NCBI GenBank assembly: GCA_027858865.1
Contig: JAQIBW010000010.1
Location: 1-16,040 of the forward strand
Reading direction: 5' to 3'
DNA: 16,040 bases
Source of the DNA: Sulfurimonas sp.
GTDB taxonomy: Bacteria; Campylobacterota; Campylobacteria; Campylobacterales; Sulfurimonadaceae
In this document: positions 12,335 through 16,040 of the stretch, in pieces
How positions within the stretch are numbered: position 1 is the first letter of the stretch
How the letters are laid out: each line of letters begins with the position of its first letter
Program-made: the position numbers and the translations under genes
Notes under the pieces: generated by a model
Seen by the model: the letters and a program-made list of their open reading frames with translations, nothing else
Database searches by the model: none
What the model was told of the DNA's origin: nothing

Positions 12335-13950
12335 AATACGATGTCTGTATAGTAGGAAGTGGAGCAGGTGCTTCTCCCATAGCGTATGAGCTGTCTAATG
12401 CAGGGTTTAATGTAGTCGTTCTTGAAAAAGGAAAGTACTACAAAGAAGAGGACTTTTCAAAAGATGAACTTGCAGTCTCACGCAGAGAAAAGTTTACACC
12501 TCTGCTCAAAGATGAACAACATGTTATAAACTCACGAGAGCAAGACGGTACTATAGAGAGATATGAGGGAGAGAAAAGTGGCTGGAACTTTTGGAACGGT
12601 TCTATGGTCGGAGGCTCATCAAATCTTATGAGTGGTTACTTTCATAAGATGCAAGAAAATGACTTCAAGCTTAAAAGTGTTTATGGAGATATACAAGAGG
12701 CAAATGTTGTAGACTGGCCTATCTCTTTAGAAGATTTAAACCCTTATTATGAAAAAGTAAAGAGAGTTGTTGGAGTCTCAGGTGAAGGAATGGAGTACAG
12801 AGCTTTAGAAGTAAATGGTGCTACAAAATGGTTTGATAAGTCATGCAAAGAGTTGGGATACAAAAGCTTTAACACTCCAAGAGCTATACTTTCAACGCCT
12901 ACACTCGGCAGGAACAGTTGTTCATATAGTAATTTTTGTGGTAGTTATGGCTGTGCAACAGGAGCAAAAGGAAGTGCGAGAGCTGCTCTGCTTCAAAAGT
13001 GTGATGCAAAGATAATCAGTGAGGCTTTTGTATACAAACTAGATAGCGATAAGAGTAAAATCACTAAAGCACACTATTACGATAAAGATATGAAAAGTCA
13101 CTCTATAGATGCTAAAATCTTTGTAGTAGCGGCTCAAGCTATTGAGAGTTCAAGACTACTTTTAAACTCTAAAAATGAGCACTTTGTAAATGGTCTGGCA
13201 AACAACTCAGGTCAAGTCGGTAAAAATCTCATCTTCTCAGGTGGTGGTGTCGGAACTGGTCGTCTAAATAAAGAAAACTTGAGTGAATCAGAATTTAAAG
13301 AACTTATGACTCCTGGCTTGTTTTTTAACCGTTCCATTCAAGACTGGTATGAGTATAAAAAAGATGGTAAAAAGCAAAAGGGTGGAACTGTAGACTTTCT
13401 CTTTGAACACTCAAACATCATTTCCCGTGCATCTAGAGAGTTTTACGATGAAAATGGAAACATTATGTGGGGAGCAAAACTCCAAGAAAAAATACATAAA
13501 ACTATCACAACTTCAAGAGTTTTAACATTTGAAGTCTTTAACGACTGGCTTCCTACAGACTACACATTTGTGAGCGTTGATGATAAGGTAAAAGACAAGT
13601 ACGGAGTAGCTGTTGGTGCCATAAACCTTTACGGACATAAACGTGATGTTGAGGTGGGAGAGTATCTTGCATCTAGGGCTGAGAAAGTTTTAGAGAAAAT
13701 GGGCGCTACTGAGATAGTTACTAGTGTTTCAAGCTCACCTCCGCCAAACTTAGTAGCCGGAGGTTGTCGTTTTGGTCGTGATGCGAAGAGTTCAGTACTA
13801 GATAAAAACTGTAAAGCCCATGAGTTAAACAATCTCTACGTTACAGATGCCAGCTTCATGCCAACAGGCGGAAGTGTTCCATATACTTGGACTATCTATG
13901 CGAACTCTTTTAGAGTTGCAGATCATCTTCTTAAAATATTGTCGACCTAA
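12331..13950 (+). CDS. GMC family FAD oxidoreductase, large subunit of the Tat-exported dehydrogenase
   Basis: A 539-residue GMC flavoprotein. The FAD-binding start is VGSGAGASPIAYEL (8-21) with VVVLEKG (28-34), followed by GSMVGGSSNLMSG (90-102) and the GMC C-terminal region GGCRFGRDAKSSVLD (477-491) and NLYVTDASFMPTGG (501-514). A cysteine cluster C197-X5-C203-X4-C208 resembles the [3Fe-4S] site described for FAD-dependent glucose dehydrogenases. The catalytic histidine usually just before the G-x-C-R-x-G motif is not evident (PNLVAGGCRFG here) and the later NP or SH pair is replaced by VPYTWT. There is no signal peptide, so export should depend on the preceding Tat subunit. The start is ATG 12331, overlapping that gene as ATGA with AAAGGAAG about eight bases upstream; an upstream in-frame ATG at 12277 lies well inside the small-subunit gene and is rejected. 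The 3' end overlaps the convergent DUF302 gene by 20 bases. Substrate unknown: a sugar, sugar acid or alcohol. Confidence 0.87.
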   Translation: MKYDVCIVGSGAGASPIAYELSNAGFNVVVLEKGKYYKEEDFSKDELAVSRREKFTPLLKDEQHVINSREQDGTIERYEGEKSGWNFWNGSMVGGSSNLMSGYFHKMQENDFKLKSVYGDIQEANVVDWPISLEDLNPYYEKVKRVVGVSGEGMEYRALEVNGATKWFDKSCKELGYKSFNTPRAILSTPTLGRNSCSYSNFCGSYGCATGAKGSARAALLQKCDAKIISEAFVYKLDSDKSKITKAHYYDKDMKSHSIDAKIFVVAAQAIESSRLLLNSKNEHFVNGLANNSGQVGKNLIFSGGGVGTGRLNKENLSESEFKELMTPGLFFNRSIQDWYEYKKDGKKQKGGTVDFLFEHSNIISRASREFYDENGNIMWGAKLQEKIHKTITTSRVLTFEVFNDWLPTDYTFVSVDDKVKDKYGVAVGAINLYGHKRDVEVGEYLASRAEKVLEKMGATEIVTSVSSSPPPNLVAGGCRFGRDAKSSVLDKNCKAHELNNLYVTDASFMPTGGSVPYTWTIYANSFRVADHLLKILST

Positions 13951-14437
13951 AATGCGTAAAGCTTAGAATCTTTCCCATATCTTTTGCAACTTTTCCCATT
14001 ATAACGCCTTCTTTTCTTCCCGAGAAAAGTCTCGCCATAACATTACCGTTACTAAGCCCGATGATAACTTCTCCATCACTTTTTTCATAAACAGAGATGC
14101 TAAGAGGCATCTTAGCAGCCATGACTTTAGTATCATCATCACTTAACATCTGGGCTGAGTATTTTGCATTACAAAACTTGATGATTTTTACTTTTCCAAC
14201 ATCTGCTTCACCATGTTCGATAATCGTTTGTTGTTGGTTTATAACATCCGTTACATGCCAACCCTCTTGTTTGTTTATTCTGCTTTGAAGTAACTCTACT
14301 GTTTTGTCAAACGCGTATGAAGATTTTATCTCTTTTAAAAGCATACTCGGTGCAGCTATTTTTAAACCGATACCCATAACAAATATACTAAAAACTAAAC
14401 CTAAAATGGCACCTACTAAAATTGATAATTTATTCAT
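13931..14437 (-). CDS. membrane-anchored DUF302 domain protein
   Basis: The 168 residues begin with one hydrophobic helix (about 5-28), serving as a membrane anchor or uncleaved signal, then a DUF302 domain at about 42-135 (YAFDKTVELLQSRI, KIIKFCNAKYSAQML, KMPLSISVYEK, EVIIGLSNG). The function of DUF302 is unknown. A single cysteine, C89, sits in the conserved FCNAKY segment. The ATG at 14437 has a strong GGAGG site six or more bases upstream, inside the end of the transporter gene, and shares one base with that gene's stop (TAATG), so the pair is translationally coupled. The 3' end overlaps the convergent GMC gene by 20 bases. A role linked to the transporter beside it is inferred from coupling only. 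Confidence 0.75.
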   Translation of the reverse strand: MNKLSILVGAILGLVFSIFVMGIGLKIAAPSMLLKEIKSSYAFDKTVELLQSRINKQEGWHVTDVINQQQTIIEHGEADVGKVKIIKFCNAKYSAQMLSDDDTKVMAAKMPLSISVYEKSDGEVIIGLSNGNVMARLFSGRKEGVIMGKVAKDMGKILSFTHFRSTIF

Positions 14438-15414
14438 TATTCTTCCTCCGAAATACAGATCTTTTGAGCTTTGTAAGCTTGTATAGTTTTAAAGGTAACA
14501 AAGCCAACGACTAAAGTTGTAAGGGCTATTAAACTCATAGATGCCAGATATGTAAATGTGTTGTGAAATATCATCTGCATCATTAATGTGGCTATTGTCA
14601 TGGCTGCAAGTGGAAAGGTATATGCCCACCATGAGATATAAAATACTTTTGTGTCATACATCCTAATCATAAAAAGAAGTAACAATAGTGTAAAGAGTGC
14701 TACAAAATACAAAAACATTGCAAACATATCTACAGAACCGTTAGTGATTCTAAGATAACTTACAAATCCAACGGCAGGTGGAGCTATGAATATAAAAAAT
14801 GTCGGTACTAATTTTTGTGCGAGTGGATTATGAAAAATAATTCTGTTCATGGTGATAGTAAAAAGTACTATCCAAAAAAACATACCAATTGAGAAGAAAA
14901 AAAGTGACACATAAACAGGTGCAGCGTCAACTCCTATGATAGGAACTAAAACATTACCTACGATGGGGATAAACCACGCAGGATTACTGTGTACGACTTT
15001 GAGTTCGTTGTGTATCCAGTAGCGTATGACTATGAGTGTAAACAGTAGCTGAAGGGGTGCACCGATGTACCAAAGAAGGATGGAGAGTGTCGGAGCAAAG
15101 TCATAGTAAGCGATGGAGAGTAGTAAAAAACTAATAGAGATAGCCGCCATAAATGAGCTTTTTATAGGATGATAAAACTCTTTTTTTACCGCATCTGTAT
15201 AGTGAAGCAGTTTAAGCATATACGCTGTAAAGATTACTAAAAATAGAATTGTATCTATGAAAAGTATAGTTGCATAAAACCAGTAAGATAACCCCAGAAG
15301 ATGATTTGCTTTAGCAAAAACTATAGCAAACCCTGAAAGCCCCATAATTATAGCAAACAACTGCACAGGAAAATGTTCAAGTGATCTTGTTTTAAATGAC
15401 ATTGCAGTTTCCAT
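14437..15414 (-). CDS. SLAC1/TehA-type (TDT family) anion transporter
   Basis: A 325-residue membrane protein with about ten hydrophobic helices, the layout of the tellurite-resistance/dicarboxylate transporter (TDT) family that includes bacterial TehA, plant SLAC1 and yeast sulfite pump Ssu1. Recognisable segments are FPVQLFAIIMGLSGFAI (15-31), NPAWFIPIVGNVLVP (144-158), FIAPPAVGF (209-217) and WWAYTFPLAAMTIA (262-275). These proteins conduct or export anions such as chloride, nitrate, sulfite or dicarboxylates; the ion here is not readable from sequence. The start ATG 15414 follows AAAGGA by five bases; M5 is a less supported alternative. It is first in a two-gene operon with the DUF302 gene. 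In a sulfur-oxidising Campylobacterota a sulfite or other sulfur-anion role is conceivable but only a guess. Confidence 0.82.
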   Translation of the reverse strand: METAMSFKTRSLEHFPVQLFAIIMGLSGFAIVFAKANHLLGLSYWFYATILFIDTILFLVIFTAYMLKLLHYTDAVKKEFYHPIKSSFMAAISISFLLLSIAYYDFAPTLSILLWYIGAPLQLLFTLIVIRYWIHNELKVVHSNPAWFIPIVGNVLVPIIGVDAAPVYVSLFFFSIGMFFWIVLFTITMNRIIFHNPLAQKLVPTFFIFIAPPAVGFVSYLRITNGSVDMFAMFLYFVALFTLLLLLFMIRMYDTKVFYISWWAYTFPLAAMTIATLMMQMIFHNTFTYLASMSLIALTTLVVGFVTFKTIQAYKAQKICISEEE

Positions 15415-15441
15415 TATATTCCTTTAAATAAATTTGATGGA

Positions 15442-15447
15442 ATTATA
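15442..15447 (-). promoter_or_regulatory. -10 element (TATAAT) for the anion transporter/DUF302 operon
   Basis: The minus strand reads TATAAT from 15447 to 15442, with a start expected near 15435 and a leader of about 20 bases that carries the AAAGGA ribosome site. No consensus -35 is seen. Confidence 0.5.
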
Positions 15448-15514
15448 ATACATATATTGTTAAGTTATAATGAATAGAAGTATGAAGTTTATATTTTAAT
15501 TTTAATGATGCATG

Positions 15515-15533
15515 TTAAAAAACTATTTTTTAA
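15515..15533. repeat. perfect AT-only inverted repeat in the divergent intergenic region
   Basis: TTAAAAAA (15515-15522) and TTTTTTAA (15526-15533) pair perfectly around CTA. The 159-base gap between the divergent transporter and prolyl isomerase genes otherwise holds the two promoter regions, including a plus-strand TATAAT at 15466-15471. All pairs are A-T, so chance is likely. Confidence 0.3.
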
Positions 15534-15573
15534 ATTATTGTAGACTTGCGTTATTAAAACAAAAAGGAAAATT

Positions 15574-15852
15574 ATGGCTCAAGCTACAGCAAGACATATT
15601 TTAGTAGAAAGTGAAGACGAGTGTAATGCTTTAAAAACAGAGATCGAAAATGGAGCAACATTTGAAAGTGTAGCACAGGCTAATTCTAAATGTCCATCAG
15701 GTGCTGAGGGTGGAGATTTAGGTCAGTTTGGGCCTGGACAAATGGTTCCAGAGTTTGACAAAGTAGTTTTTAGTGGTGATGTTGGTGTTCTTTATGGCCC
15801 TGTTCAAACTCAGTTTGGTTACCATCTTCTTGAAGTAACATCTAGAAGTTAA
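15574..15852 (+). CDS. ppiC: stand-alone parvulin-type peptidyl-prolyl cis-trans isomerase
   Basis: A 92-residue single-domain parvulin, almost the length of E. coli PpiC (93 residues), with no signal peptide, so cytoplasmic. Catalytic-pocket residues are in place: H8 in ARHILV, C40 in SKCPSG, the GGDLGQFGPGQMVPEFDKVVF block (M57, F61) and H84 in FGYHLLEV. It speeds cis-trans isomerisation of X-Pro bonds during folding. The start ATG 15574 follows AAAAAGGAAAA about six bases upstream. It is first on its strand after a divergent gene, and the next gene starts 11 bases after its stop, suggesting an operon with the amidase. The promoter is not clear; a TATAAT at 15466-15471 would give a leader of about 95 bases. 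Confidence 0.92.
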   Translation: MAQATARHILVESEDECNALKTEIENGATFESVAQANSKCPSGAEGGDLGQFGPGQMVPEFDKVVFSGDVGVLYGPVQTQFGYHLLEVTSRS

Positions 15853-15862
15853 GGTATTTATT

Positions 15863-16040
15863 ATGGTAAAAGTTAGTGCTATTCAGATGCAGATGAGTGA
15901 AAATGTAGATGCTAATGTTAAAAAAGCAGAAACAAAAGTACGAGAATCTCATGCAAACGGTGCGCAAATCATACTTTTACCGGAACTCTTTTCATCCCTT
16001 TACTTTTGTAAAGATATGGATGAAAAATATTTCTATTTAG
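15863..16040 (+). CDS. nitrilase-superfamily carbon-nitrogen hydrolase, N-terminal part (probable N-carbamoylputrescine amidase)
   Basis: Only the first 59 residues are in the window and the frame is open to the last base. It starts at ATG 15863 with AAGG eight bases upstream, overlapping the ppiC stop region. The N-terminus KVSAIQMQMSENVDANV and the segment GAQIILLPELFSSLYFC are typical of the nitrilase superfamily; E41 in LPELF is the expected catalytic glutamate. The lysine and cysteine of the triad lie beyond the end. The FSSLYFC run after the glutamate resembles N-carbamoylputrescine amidase (AguB), which makes putrescine from N-carbamoylputrescine. The family is secure, the specific enzyme moderately so. 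Confidence 0.8.
   Translation, partial: MVKVSAIQMQMSENVDANVKKAETKVRESHANGAQIILLPELFSSLYFCKDMDEKYFYL

Noticed and set aside
12815..13015. 66-codon open frame within the GMC gene
   Set aside because: It overlaps the cysteine-cluster coding region in another frame, with no ribosome site and no known family features.
15515..15533. Rho-independent terminator at the AT inverted repeat
   Set aside because: It sits between divergent genes with no transcript ending there, and the stem has no G-C pair.
1..16040. CRISPR array, tRNA, rRNA, insertion sequence or prophage gene
   Set aside because: I looked for direct repeats with spacers, cloverleaf-like GC-rich segments, transposase motifs and terminal inverted repeats and saw none; nearly all the sequence is accounted for by the genes listed.

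Overview
The window is low-GC, densely packed DNA that reads as a chromosomal segment of a Campylobacterota (epsilonproteobacterial) species, most likely a free-living Sulfurimonas-like organism. The reasons are the AT-rich codon use, promoters with a bare TATAAT -10 and usually no -35, a molybdate gene order (modE-modA-mop-modB-modC) resembling the one I recall from Campylobacter, and a Tat-exported small subunit/GMC dehydrogenase pair like the Campylobacter gluconate dehydrogenase. The genus is an inference; no rRNA or marker gene is present.

Layout. 1-1092 (+): 3' part of a RecD-like DNA helicase. 1157-3718 (+): a tight four-gene operon of a TIGR01777-type NAD(P)-binding epimerase, an AMMECR1-domain protein, a Memo-type protein and a small cupin, with the AMMECR1 and Memo genes adjacent. 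3777-5054 (+): an APC-family amino-acid permease with an unusual start region. 5069-7077 (-): a two-gene ABC-2 exporter. 7181-10651 (-): the molybdate operon modE, modA, a two-Mop-domain protein, modB, modC. 10770-11798 (+): an orphan membrane histidine kinase divergent from modE. 11831-13950 (+): a Tat-signal small subunit and a GMC flavoprotein, probably a periplasmic sugar/sugar-acid/alcohol dehydrogenase. 13931-15414 (-): a DUF302 membrane-anchored protein and a SLAC1/TehA-type anion transporter. 15574-16040 (+): a stand-alone parvulin prolyl isomerase and the start of a nitrilase-family amidase resembling N-carbamoylputrescine amidase.

How they work together. In the mod operon the binding protein delivers molybdate to the ModB/ModC importer, ModE senses it and probably represses the operon from a promoter carrying a palindrome on its -10 and a ModE-like half-site at the start point, and a small di-Mop protein probably buffers or hands over molybdate. 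The AMMECR1/Memo genes belong to the AmmeMemoRadiSam set of unknown function; their radical-SAM partner is not in this window, while an epimerase and a cupin are joined to them. The small-subunit/GMC pair is expected to be exported together on one Tat signal.

The points most worth follow-up are the incomplete AmmeMemo operon, a cysteine cluster in the GMC protein that resembles a [3Fe-4S] site together with loss of the usual GMC catalytic histidine, two genes sharing the exact arrangement TATAAT-N6-ATG without a Shine-Dalgarno (leaderless candidates), and a 10-codon micro-ORF fused to the start of the permease. I see no tRNA, rRNA, CRISPR array, insertion sequence or phage gene, and no gene-free stretch longer than about 160 bases.
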